This document shows positions 1 to 5,759 of a DNA stretch of 8,651 nt, piece by piece (the stretch's first letter is position 1; each line of letters opens with the position of its first letter). The translations under genes were made by a program, and so were the position numbers. The stretch spans positions 1 to 8,651 of the forward strand of contig CAJTTS010000122.1 in the NCBI GenBank assembly GCA_910579155.1, written 5' to 3'. The notes below the pieces were generated by a model. That model worked only from the letters and a program-made list of their open reading frames with translations, did no database searches and had not been told where the DNA came from. This DNA is from an uncultured Oscillospiraceae bacterium (lineage in GTDB: Bacteria; Bacillota_A; Clostridia; Oscillospirales; Oscillospiraceae).

Positions 1-1166
1 CCCGGAAGTTCAAGGGGCAGAATCTGCTGGTGTTCCGCACCCTGACGGCCAAATTAGGCGCCATGGGGGTGCTGATGGCCACCATCTCTCTGATTTTCAC
101 CGCCACCCTGATCTCCGAGGGCACAGGGCTGGTGTTCCGGGGGCTGTTCGAAGGCCGGGCGGCGGAGAGCGCCTGCTTTGACCTCTACGTTGCCTTTGAA
201 GGGGAAAACAAAAACCCAGAGCCTTACCTGAATTACATTGCGGAGCAGATTCCTGTGGAGCGATCGCTTTTGTATCAGGTCTACCTCACCGACAGCCCCA
301 CTGTGCGGGACTATGTCGAATCCCAGACCGTCTATTATTACTACAACTACGATCAGGACCCCGTTCTTCGCTGGAGCGACTACGCTGCTCTGCGTTCCAT
401 CGCGGGCTATCCGGCGGTGGAGCCGGAGCCGGGACGGTACCTTATCCACTGCATGGCCTATTTAGAGGAACCCCTGCGGAACTACGGCCAACCGGTCACT
501 CTGGGTGGCATCACATTATCTCCAGGGAGCGTCTACACAGAGCATCTTTATCAAAGCTATGGCGTGGCAAATGGGCGGGGGTATATTCTGGTCGTTCCAG
601 ACGAAGCGGCAGACGGACTTCCTGTCCATCATTTGGCTTATGCCGCAAAGACGGTCCAGCCAGTGCCGGCGGCGCAGTATGACGCGCTGACGGGTGAATC
701 AGGCGGACAGGACGATCTGCTGGGGTACGGTTTTGTCTCTACAAAGGCCAACGAGGAGGAAGGAGCGGCCGCTCAGACCGCCCTGTGCGTCTTTCCCCTG
801 TACTACCTGGCCCTGGCCTTGACCATGACCGCCGCCACGATCCTCACCATCCAGCAGCTCAGCGAAACAGAGCGGTACAAGCGGCAGTTCCAGCTCCTGC
901 AAAAGCTGGGCATGGACCGGCGGGAGATGGCAAAGGCTCTGGGGCGCCAGTTCACTATCTACTATGCTCTGCCCGCCGTTCCTCCTATACTGATTGGCGT
1001 ACCCTTTATCCTTCATCTGGCCAGTGTGCCTGAGCCGGGGGTGATGGTGGGAGTGAACAGTCCTTTGTCCATTGTGACGGTCTCGCTGGGGATTTTCTTC
1101 CTGATTTATGCGATCTATATTTTGCTGGCCTATACCAGTCTGAAACGGAATGTGCTGCCGGAGTAG
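1..1166 (+). CDS. BceB-like ABC transporter permease (FtsX family), 3' part, 5' end outside window
   Basis: The reading frame is open from base 3 to the TAG at 1164-1166, so the gene begins upstream of the window; the GTG at 30 is internal. The visible part has one membrane segment (VLMATISLIFTATLI), then about 200 soluble, presumably extracellular residues, then three membrane segments (near FPLYYLALALTMTAATIL, the IYYALPAVPPILIGVPFIL stretch, and VTVSLGIFFLIYAIYILLAY). Between the second and third lies the cytoplasmic stretch RYKRQFQLLQKLGMDRREM, typical of FtsX-type permeases. One helix, a large loop, then three helices matches TM7 to TM10 of BceB-type permeases, which work with an ATPase and usually a two-component system in sensing and resisting bacitracin-like antimicrobial peptides. 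The family call rests on topology and the LGMDRREM signature; the ligand is unknown. The gene is followed closely by a tRNA fragment, so it may be cargo of an integrated element. Confidence 0.85.
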   Translation, partial: RKFKGQNLLVFRTLTAKLGAMGVLMATISLIFTATLISEGTGLVFRGLFEGRAAESACFDLYVAFEGENKNPEPYLNYIAEQIPVERSLLYQVYLTDSPTVRDYVESQTVYYYYNYDQDPVLRWSDYAALRSIAGYPAVEPEPGRYLIHCMAYLEEPLRNYGQPVTLGGITLSPGSVYTEHLYQSYGVANGRGYILVVPDEAADGLPVHHLAYAAKTVQPVPAAQYDALTGESGGQDDLLGYGFVSTKANEEEGAAAQTALCVFPLYYLALALTMTAATILTIQQLSETERYKRQFQLLQKLGMDRREMAKALGRQFTIYYALPAVPPILIGVPFILHLASVPEPGVMVGVNSPLSIVTVSLGIFFLIYAIYILLAYTSLKRNVLPE

Positions 1167-1306
1167 GAGAGCAGACCCAGATCCAGGCCCAGAATGGGAA
1201 AAAAGCGGGTGGAACCAATGGAGGGGGCAGTGCTGGAAAGCAGCCTTTTCTGGAGCGAATATGCCCCGAAAGCGCAAAAAACCGCCGCCAGCATCTCTGG
1301 TAGCAG

Positions 1307-1351
1307 CTCATAACCCGAAGGCCGTCGGTTCAAATCCGGCCCCTGCAACCA
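1307..1351 (+). pseudogene. 3' half of tRNA-Met(CAT), probable att-site scar
   Basis: The sequence runs from the anticodon loop CTCATAA (1307-1313, anticodon CAT) through the 3' anticodon strand CCCGA, the variable loop, the T stem GTCGG (1324-1328) and CCGGC (1336-1340) around the T loop TTCAAAT, the acceptor strand CCCTGCA, discriminator A and an encoded CCA ending at 1351. The 5' half is missing: the bases before the loop (TAGCAG) cannot pair with CCCGA, and no TGCAGGG acceptor strand occurs upstream. The break falls exactly at the 5' edge of the anticodon loop, a known crossover position for tyrosine recombinases that use tRNA genes. I infer that this is the duplicated half of a tRNA target at the right end of an integrated element lying to the left. 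A plain deletion of the tRNA is the alternative. Confidence 0.8.
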
Positions 1352-1393
1352 GAAAAATATCCGTTTTTGATGTGAAGGTGGCTGTTTTCCTTG

Positions 1394-1430
1394 TTTTTTG
1401 AGTGATTTATTTTTGTGCCCGCTCAAAAAA
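1394..1430. repeat. AT-rich inverted repeat 3' of the tRNA fragment
   Basis: TTTTTTGAG (1394-1402) is a perfect inverted match to CTCAAAAAA (1422-1430), with a 19-base loop. It could act as a weak bidirectional terminator, but the stem is mostly A:T and no strong T run follows it on the plus strand. Confidence 0.35.
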
Positions 1431-1446
1431 TTCAACTCCAATTCAA

Positions 1447-1614
1447 CTAGGCGCTGTTTGAAAATTGGAAATGTGCCCAACGGTGAGGGATTTTTTCGCC
1501 AGGCGAAGCCAATTTGACGCAGGAATACTTGGTGTATTCCAAGGAAAATTGGCAAAGTATGGCGGAAAAAGAGCCACCGTTTGGGTATGATGACAATTTT
1601 CAAACAAGCCCTAG
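1447..1614. mobile_element. 168-bp MITE-like element with 21-bp terminal inverted repeats
   Basis: The left end (1447-1467) and the reverse complement of the right end (1594-1614) both read CTAGG, three differing bases, then TGTTTGAAAATTG, so 18 of 21 positions match. Inside are a perfect palindrome TTCGCC-A-GGCGAA (1495-1507) and a longer stem pairing GCCAATTT near 1508 with AAATTGGC near 1552. There is no transposase and no credible gene. The direct repeat CAAAAAATTCAA lies outside each end (1424-1435 and 1616-1627), but not flush with the ends, so a target duplication is only possible. Short length, terminal inverted repeats and internal dyads fit a non-autonomous mobile element; I cannot name its parent family. 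Confidence 0.6.
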
Positions 1615-1673
1615 CCAAAAAATTCAAGCCTTTTTCAAGAACACGTCGGCCAGGATAGCCGGACGCGATGCTT

Positions 1674-1695
1674 GCCCCACCCAAGAGGGTGGGCA
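1674..1695. repeat. GC-rich hairpin
   Basis: CCCACCC (1676-1682) and GGGTGGG (1687-1693) form a perfect 7-bp stem closed by an AAGA tetraloop; outside it GCGATGC can pair with GCATTCGC around a bulge. No T run follows, so it is not a standard terminator. It lies between the MITE-like element and the larger inverted-repeat cluster and may belong to one of them. Confidence 0.5.
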
Positions 1696-1879
1696 TTCGC
1701 CCCAACCGGGCGTTTCTGCGTTGCCCTCACCCGGCGCTTCCATTGCACTTTTCCACGCTCATCACGCCTATCCGCACTGCGGGCAGATGTGGCTGAAATT
1801 TATCCCGCTTTTGCCCTTTGCCCTTGAATCCGCCCTCTGGGCCGCCCTTGCCCTGGGCATTCACTGAACGCAACCACTC

Positions 1880-1980
1880 CAGGAAATTCTCCAACTGGTG
1901 TTCAGGCGCACCGCAGGGAGGCTGGGCGTACTGCCCAGCCTCCCTGCATCATCCCCTGCGGTGCTGTTTCAAATTTCCTG
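1880..1980. repeat. Nested perfect inverted repeats, possible structured RNA or cruciform
   Basis: Three nested pairings share this stretch. The outer arms are CAGGAAATT (1880-1888) and AATTTCCTG (1972-1980). The middle arms are GCACCGCAGGG (1908-1918) and CCCTGCGGTGC (1954-1964). The inner arms are GCAGGGAGGCTGGGC (1913-1927) and GCCCAGCCTCCCTGC (1933-1947), a perfect 15-bp stem with a 5-base loop. The middle and inner stems both use GCAGGG, so they compete and two alternative folds exist. No T run follows, and no protein-coding frame explains the symmetry. It may be a structured noncoding RNA, a DNA-level recombination or replication site, or a repeat-element end; I do not recognise a known RNA family. 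Confidence 0.6.
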
Positions 1981-2270
1981 AGCGTTTTGAGGCATTTCGA
2001 CTTGGCTGTAGAAGTCCCTCTATGATTACGGCATAGTAAAATTTTCCTGTTTTATCGTGCGAAGATGCCTTTTGCTTGTTGCTATGTGCCTTGTTGGTCT
2101 ATTTCCTCCCCAAATTTTTGGGATGGTTCACGCCGCCAGATGATGGGTGGGAACTATCGTGGAACAATTCCTGCGTTCCCTGCTTGCGGTGGGGTATTGT
2201 TGTGGATAGAATGAAAATCAGAAAATGTTTCATTTGTGACCCCAAGCGGCCTCCCCATCCGTCTAAGCGA
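1981..2270. other. Gene-free stretch downstream of ohyA
   Basis: I see no convincing gene here on either strand. Short open frames lack ribosome binding sites and recognisable motifs. A weak dyad AATGAAA/TTTCATT lies near 2212-2236, just past the oleate hydratase stop codon, but no T run accompanies it, so no clear terminator for that gene is visible. Confidence 0.5.
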
Positions 2271-4046
2271 CTAAATGACATGATACTCCATCAGCAGCTT
2301 TTCGATGTCAGTGCCCTGCGCCTTGCTCAGAACCTTGTGCAGGGCGAACTTTTCGATGAGGTTCAGGCTCATGTCCGTCAGGGGCTTGCCGTCCCGAAGC
2401 TTAACGGAGGCATCCAGCAGGTCGCGCACGTCGTAGGTGCTGCCCCATACCTCGGGTACGCCCCGATCTACGTCCAGCAGGGTATACACCGCCTCCATGC
2501 CGGTGCGCATGGAGTATTCGGTGGTGAAGATGGTGTCCCGGGCGATCTCGGCAAACTGGCCCAGGAAGGCGAAGTTTACCGCGTCATCGGGCACTACCTT
2601 CGGGCGGTCAGTGTCGTTGCGGGGCATGAAGAAGGCATCGATATAGGGCATCATAACAGGCACAGTGTTGGCACTGCACTCGGCCAGTTCCTCGATCTGA
2701 TCCTTGGGTACGCCCAGATGGTACAGCCACTCCATGCAGATTTCCTTGCCGGTGCAGTCCCGCATGGGCTTCTTTACATAATCGCCGGGCACGTCAGTGA
2801 ACAGGGAGTACACCCACACCAAGCAGTGGTTCTTGGGCTGCTCCCGGAACTGGGGCTGGCGGTTGATGGTCCAGCTCAGCAGCCAGGAGGAATCCTTCAC
2901 GGTGACGATGCCGCCGGTGACCACCTTGCCGGTGAAGGGATCCCGCTTGCAGATGTTCTTGATATAGGGGATGATCTGCCCGTCCAGGGTCTCCACCGTG
3001 GCAGACATCCAGTTGGTCTGCTCCGGATCGTAGCAGAACTTGTCCGGGTTGCCGAAGGACGGATCCTGGGCAGCGATCTTCCGCCACATATCCCAGCCGC
3101 CGCCGGGCTTGATCTCGGTGTTGTAGGGGGCGGGGGTATTTTGATCGCCCATGGTGGAATTTTCCACGCAGCCTCCGTTGGTGATGAACACCAAATCGTT
3201 CTCCGTCAGATCCACAAAGTTCTGGCCTTCCCCGGTGAGCAGCTCGATCCGGCTGGCCAGCTTTTTGTCCGGCTGGATGTCAAACTCCACATTCACCACC
3301 TTGGTGTTGTAGTGGAACTGCACGCCGTGATCCTCCAGGTATTTCACCATGGGCAGGATCATGGACTCGTACTGGTTGTAACGGGTGAAGCGCAGGGCCT
3401 TGAAGTCGGGCAGGCCGCCGATGTGGTGGATGAAGCGCTTGATATACCGCTTCATTTCCAGGGCGGAGTGCCAGTTCTCAAAGGCGAACATGGTGCGCCA
3501 GTAGAGCCAGAAGTTGGAGTTGAGCACCTCGTCGTCGAAATAGTCGGTGATGCGCTTGTCGTAGAGCTCCTCATCGGTGGTGAAGAACAGCTTCATGATC
3601 TCCATAGCCGCCTTGTCGGACACATCGAACTTGCCGTCGGTGTGGGCGTCCTGGCCCCGGTCCACGGTGGCCCGGCACAGGGAGTAGTTGGGATCCTCCT
3701 TATTCAGCCAGTAATACTCGTCCAGCACACTGACGCCCTCCGTCTCAATGGAGGGGATGGAGTGGAACAGGTCCCACATGACCTCGAAGTGGTTGTCCAT
3801 CTCTCGGCCGCCCCGCATGACGTAGCCCACATTCTCGAACTTCCAGCCGTCGCAGGCACCGCCGGGGATGGGATCCTTCTCGAAGATGTGGATGTGCTCG
3901 CCCTTCATCTGGCCGTCCCGAACCAGATAGCAGGCGGCGGTAAGAGCGGCAAGGCCGGTGCCGATGATATAGGCGGACTTGTGATCCACACCCTCCGGTT
4001 TCCTGGGGCGGGCAAAAGCCTCGTAGTTACCGCTGGAATAATACAT
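2271..4046 (-). CDS. ohyA: Oleate hydratase (FAD-dependent fatty acid double-bond hydratase, MCRA family)
   Basis: This enzyme adds water to the cis-9 double bond of oleate, giving 10-hydroxystearate, and acts similarly on linoleate and palmitoleate (EC 4.2.1.53). The start is the ATG at 4046, giving MYYSSGNYEAFARPRKP; GGGAAAGGG (4055-4063) sits 8 bases upstream, whereas the GTG at 4055 would lie inside that ribosome binding site. The protein is then 591 residues, the usual length. The FAD-binding GTGLAALTA is at residues 29-37, RGGREM at 78-83 with the glutamate at position 82, and a tyrosine at 201 in MKRYIKRF. The Glu82/Tyr201 spacing of 119 equals that of the catalytic pair in characterised enzymes (E122/Y241 in Elizabethkingia, E82/Y201 in Staphylococcus aureus, from memory). 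SWTINRQ carries the conserved T-x-N pair. The gene is intact. It lies just downstream of a TetR gene but has its own promoter. Likely roles are detoxifying unsaturated fatty acids or making hydroxy fatty acids in the gut. Confidence 0.97.
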   Translation of the reverse strand: MYYSSGNYEAFARPRKPEGVDHKSAYIIGTGLAALTAACYLVRDGQMKGEHIHIFEKDPIPGGACDGWKFENVGYVMRGGREMDNHFEVMWDLFHSIPSIETEGVSVLDEYYWLNKEDPNYSLCRATVDRGQDAHTDGKFDVSDKAAMEIMKLFFTTDEELYDKRITDYFDDEVLNSNFWLYWRTMFAFENWHSALEMKRYIKRFIHHIGGLPDFKALRFTRYNQYESMILPMVKYLEDHGVQFHYNTKVVNVEFDIQPDKKLASRIELLTGEGQNFVDLTENDLVFITNGGCVENSTMGDQNTPAPYNTEIKPGGGWDMWRKIAAQDPSFGNPDKFCYDPEQTNWMSATVETLDGQIIPYIKNICKRDPFTGKVVTGGIVTVKDSSWLLSWTINRQPQFREQPKNHCLVWVYSLFTDVPGDYVKKPMRDCTGKEICMEWLYHLGVPKDQIEELAECSANTVPVMMPYIDAFFMPRNDTDRPKVVPDDAVNFAFLGQFAEIARDTIFTTEYSMRTGMEAVYTLLDVDRGVPEVWGSTYDVRDLLDASVKLRDGKPLTDMSLNLIEKFALHKVLSKAQGTDIEKLLMEYHVI

Positions 4047-4063
4047 ATATAACACCCTTTCCC

Positions 4064-4079
4064 GAGCCGTTTTCGGCTC
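4064..4079 (-). promoter_or_regulatory. 5'UTR hairpin abutting the ohyA ribosome binding site
   Basis: GAGCCG (4064-4069) and CGGCTC (4074-4079) form a perfect 6-bp stem with a 4-base loop. In the ohyA transcript it lies in the roughly 45-base leader, directly before GGGAAAGGG. Read on the plus strand it is followed by TTTTGTTT, so it could also stop rightward antisense transcription entering from ohyA. Confidence 0.45.
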
Positions 4080-4096
4080 TTTTGTTTGATGGGCTT

Positions 4097-4125
4097 ATCA
4101 TAGTATACTCGTCCTTTTTTCACAA
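4097..4125 (-). promoter_or_regulatory. ohyA promoter with overlapping TetR-operator-like palindrome
   Basis: On the minus strand, TTGTGA (4120-4125) and TATGAT (4097-4102) are separated by exactly 17 bp, predicting a start near 4090. The spacer next to the -10 holds the palindrome AGTATACT (4102-4109). Read on the minus strand this is AGTATACTATG, identical over 11 bases to the site at 4879-4889 between the two TetR genes. A repressor bound here would block RNA polymerase. Promoter elements and motif are visible; operator function is inferred. Confidence 0.65.
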
Positions 4126-4136
4126 TAAACAGAAAA

Positions 4137-4167
4137 CTCGCCGTGATAAAATTTTTATCACGGCGAG
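4137..4167 (-). terminator. Rho-independent terminator of the minus-strand tetR gene
   Basis: A perfect 15-bp inverted repeat, CTCGCCGTGATAAAA and its complement around one central base, lies just after the TetR stop codon. On the minus strand it is followed by TTTTCTGTTTATTG. It separates the regulator's transcript from the ohyA promoter immediately downstream. A second pairing, ATGGGCT (4089-4095) with AGCCCAT (4166-4172), could link the terminator flank to the ohyA leader. Confidence 0.85.
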
Positions 4168-4182
4168 CCCATTGATGATTTT

Positions 4183-4767
4183 TTAATCATTTCGGGCTGT
4201 ATGTAAGGATCTGTCGGTGCGGAAAGCGTTCAATGCCCGGATCACATTTCCGTGAAGCACCTTGCTGGCGCGCTCCACGATGGCGGTGGGATCCTCCTTC
4301 ATATTGCCGTTGATCCAGTCCAGCATCACGCCGATCAAGGCATACTCATAAAAATTGGCAATAAAATTTTTGTCTGCTTCACTTACGCACGACCCCACCG
4401 ATTTTTCCTCTATTACCCCGAGCAGCAAATTGTGTATGAGCGGGTTAAGATATTGCTCAATGCGCTCCCGGCTTACCGTGCGGTAGACATTCATGATGAA
4501 GGGTTTGTTGTCCAGCACAACCTGGAAGATATTCAAAAAGCCCTCCTGCCAGGTATCATAGGTCTTTTTGCCCGCCAGGGCCCGGGCGGCGTCCTCCACG
4601 CAGGCCCATTCCACCAGATCATAGATATCCTTGAAGTGGTAGTAAAAGGTCATGCGGCTGATCCCACAGTCCTCGGCAATGTCGCTGATCGTGATCTTAT
4701 TCAGTGGCTTTTGGAGCAGCAGCTTTTTTAGTGATGCCTCCATTGCCCGTTTTGTCATCTGTGACAT
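4183..4767 (-). CDS. TetR-family transcriptional regulator upstream of ohyA
   Basis: The protein has 194 residues from the ATG at 4767, which has GGAGG (4773-4777) 5 bases upstream; the longer frame back to 4806 has no such site. The N-terminal helix-turn-helix is at about residues 25-46 (ITISDIAEDCGISRMTFYYHF), a standard TetR DNA-reading region. The C-terminal ligand and dimer domain contains VMLDWINGNMKEDP, a motif of the TetR subgroup with a DhaS-like C-terminal domain. It is a paralog of the divergent gene at 4962-5503: the HTH regions match at most positions and the C-terminal motif is shared (DW-I/L-NG-x-MK-E/D-D). It ends in a strong terminator, so it is not co-transcribed with ohyA. 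A plausible job is ligand-relieved repression of ohyA and of the divergent promoter pair. The ligand is not evident; fatty acids or their CoA esters are a guess from context. Confidence 0.92.
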   Translation of the reverse strand: MSQMTKRAMEASLKKLLLQKPLNKITISDIAEDCGISRMTFYYHFKDIYDLVEWACVEDAARALAGKKTYDTWQEGFLNIFQVVLDNKPFIMNVYRTVSRERIEQYLNPLIHNLLLGVIEEKSVGSCVSEADKNFIANFYEYALIGVMLDWINGNMKEDPTAIVERASKVLHGNVIRALNAFRTDRSLHTARND

Positions 4768-4850
4768 AAAAACCTCCACCGCATTGAGCGATCGGCCAAG
4801 ATACATAAATACAGGGCCTTTCCATCTGTGTTTCCAGACACTCCACCAGC

Positions 4851-4886
4851 AGTATACTTGAAAAATGAAGCTATTTCAAGTATACT
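4851..4886. promoter_or_regulatory. Symmetric, interleaved divergent promoter with paired operators
   Basis: AGTATACTTGAAA (4851-4863) and TTTCAAGTATACT (4874-4886) are perfect 13-bp inverted repeats around a 10-base centre. On the plus strand TTGAAA (4858-4863), 17 bp, TATACT (4881-4886) is a near-ideal promoter toward the right-hand tetR. By symmetry the minus strand has TTGAAA (4874-4879), 17 bp, TATACT (4851-4856) toward the left-hand tetR. The two promoters occupy the same DNA, so polymerase probably cannot use both at once. Each -10 sits inside an AGTATACT palindrome (4851-4858 and 4879-4886, 28 bp apart), the probable operator half of the circuit. Confidence 0.8.
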
Positions 4887-4961
4887 ATGCAAAAGAGGCT
4901 ATTCTCGCTTCTCGACCGGGAGGATGCCCCATTGTTATTCCTATTCCATCGGAGGTGCGCC

Positions 4962-5503
4962 ATGGCTAATTTTACCCGCAGAGCCATCAAGGAGACCTTT
5001 TGGAAGCTGCTCAACCAGCGGCCTTTGAGCCAGATTACCATAAAGAACATTGTAGAGGACTGCGGTATCAACCGCAACTCTTTCTACTACCATTTTGAGG
5101 ATCTGCCCGCCCTCGTGGAAGAAATTGTAGAGGAACAGGTTCAGGTCCTCATTCAAAACCACCCTACATCTCATCGGTGGAGGAGTGCTTTGACGCAGTG
5201 ATCGAGCTGGTGATGGAAAACAAGTGGGCCATTTACCACATTTACAACTCCCTGAGCCGGGACGTATTTGAGCGGTATCTCATGGACGCCTGTCAGTACA
5301 TCGTCTCCGCCTACTTAAAGACGGAGTTCGCTGGGAAGTCCATTGACCTCCAAGATCTGGACGCGCTGATTCGACTGCACAAGTGTGCCTGCTTCGGCTC
5401 CGTGATCGACTGGCTCAACGGCGGCATGAAGGATGACATTGTCGGCTATTTTCGCCGGGTGTGCACCCTGCAAAAGGGCTGGTTGGAGAATTTGGGCCGA
5501 TGA
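4962..5503 (+). pseudogene. Second TetR-family regulator, single-base frameshift
   Basis: The start is the ATG at 4962 (MANFTRRAIKETF), with GGAGGT at 4951-4956. The ATG at 4887, right after the promoter's -10, has no ribosome binding site. The HTH (QITIKNIVEDCGINRNSFYYHF) is at about residues 24-45. After codon 67 (IQNH) the frame is lost and stops at 5201. The next frame carries PYISSVEECFDAVIELVMENKWAIYHIYNSLSR on to the TGA at 5501-5503, ending in the paralog motif VIDWLNGGMKDD. Restoring one C to the CCC at 5162-5164 gives a continuous 180-residue TetR protein. As written it encodes a DNA-binding domain with no ligand or dimer domain. Whether this is a true mutation, a reversible phase switch or a sequencing error cannot be decided here. 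Apart from the frameshift, the gene looks well preserved. Confidence 0.85.
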
Positions 5504-5520
5504 ATCGAATATGGGCTCCA

Positions 5521-5569
5521 ACACGGGACATGCCAATGCCTAAAATTTGGGCACGGGCCTGTCCCGTGT
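5521..5569 (+). repeat. Inverted repeat overlapping the terminator stem
   Basis: ACACGGGACA (5521-5530) pairs perfectly with TGTCCCGTGT (5560-5569). The inner part can extend through TGCC/GGCA. Its last three bases are also the first three of the terminator stem at 5567, so the two hairpins compete at their bases. ATGCCTAAAA (5536-5545), within the loop, also pairs with TTTTAGGCAT (5604-5613), spanning the terminator. The cluster is more elaborate than an ordinary gene end. Confidence 0.55.
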
Positions 5570-5590
5570 CTGAATTTCAGACAGTTTTTT
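5567..5590 (+). terminator. Rho-independent terminator after the plus-strand tetR
   Basis: TGTCTGAA-T-TTCAGACA (5567-5583) is a perfect 8-bp stem followed by G and six T. It lies 64 bases past the TetR stop codon and is the natural end of that transcript. Confidence 0.75.
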
Positions 5591-5654
5591 CCCTGCGCCT
5601 GATTTTTAGGCATGGGGCTTTTTTCTGCCCATGGTAACAGCGCTGCCCCTCTGC

Positions 5655-5759
5655 TATACTCACTATCACACAAGGGAAACCACTGATAACAGGAGGCGCA
5701 GAGTAGCTATGGTCATGCTCTCCTGCTCTGAACTTCATCCGACTCTCCCGGGCCGTTGA
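5655..5759 (+). pseudogene. Promoter/leader stub with 16-residue reading frame
   Basis: TATACT (5655-5660) could be a -10 element, though its -35 (TGGTAA, 17 bp upstream) is weak. AGGAGG (5691-5696) is a full ribosome binding site. It precedes the ATG at 5709, which opens a frame of only 16 codons (MVMLSCSELHPTLPGR) ending at 5759. A strong ribosome binding site in front of so short a frame suggests the start of a gene whose body was lost or replaced, though a leader peptide is possible. I do not recognise the product. Confidence 0.3.

Noticed and set aside
1307..1351. Functional tRNA-Met gene
   Set aside because: The acceptor 5' strand, D arm and 5' anticodon strand are all absent.
1514..1867. 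117-codon frame through the MITE-like element
   Set aside because: It crosses the element's terminal inverted repeat into unrelated hairpin DNA, so it is accidental.
2076..4052. A 658-codon open frame on the plus strand, antisense to oleate hydratase
   Set aside because: It is a shadow of the GC-rich ohyA reading frame; its residues are low-complexity His/Gly/Val-rich with no recognisable domain and no ribosome binding site.
4046..4055. GTG at 4055 as the ohyA start
   Set aside because: It lies inside the GGGAAAGGG ribosome binding site; the ATG at 4046 has correct spacing and gives the usual 591-residue protein and catalytic numbering.
4887..4961. ATG at 4887 as the start of the plus-strand tetR
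   Set aside because: It overlaps the promoter region right after the -10 and lacks a ribosome binding site; ATG 4962 follows GGAGGT and matches the paralog's N-terminus.
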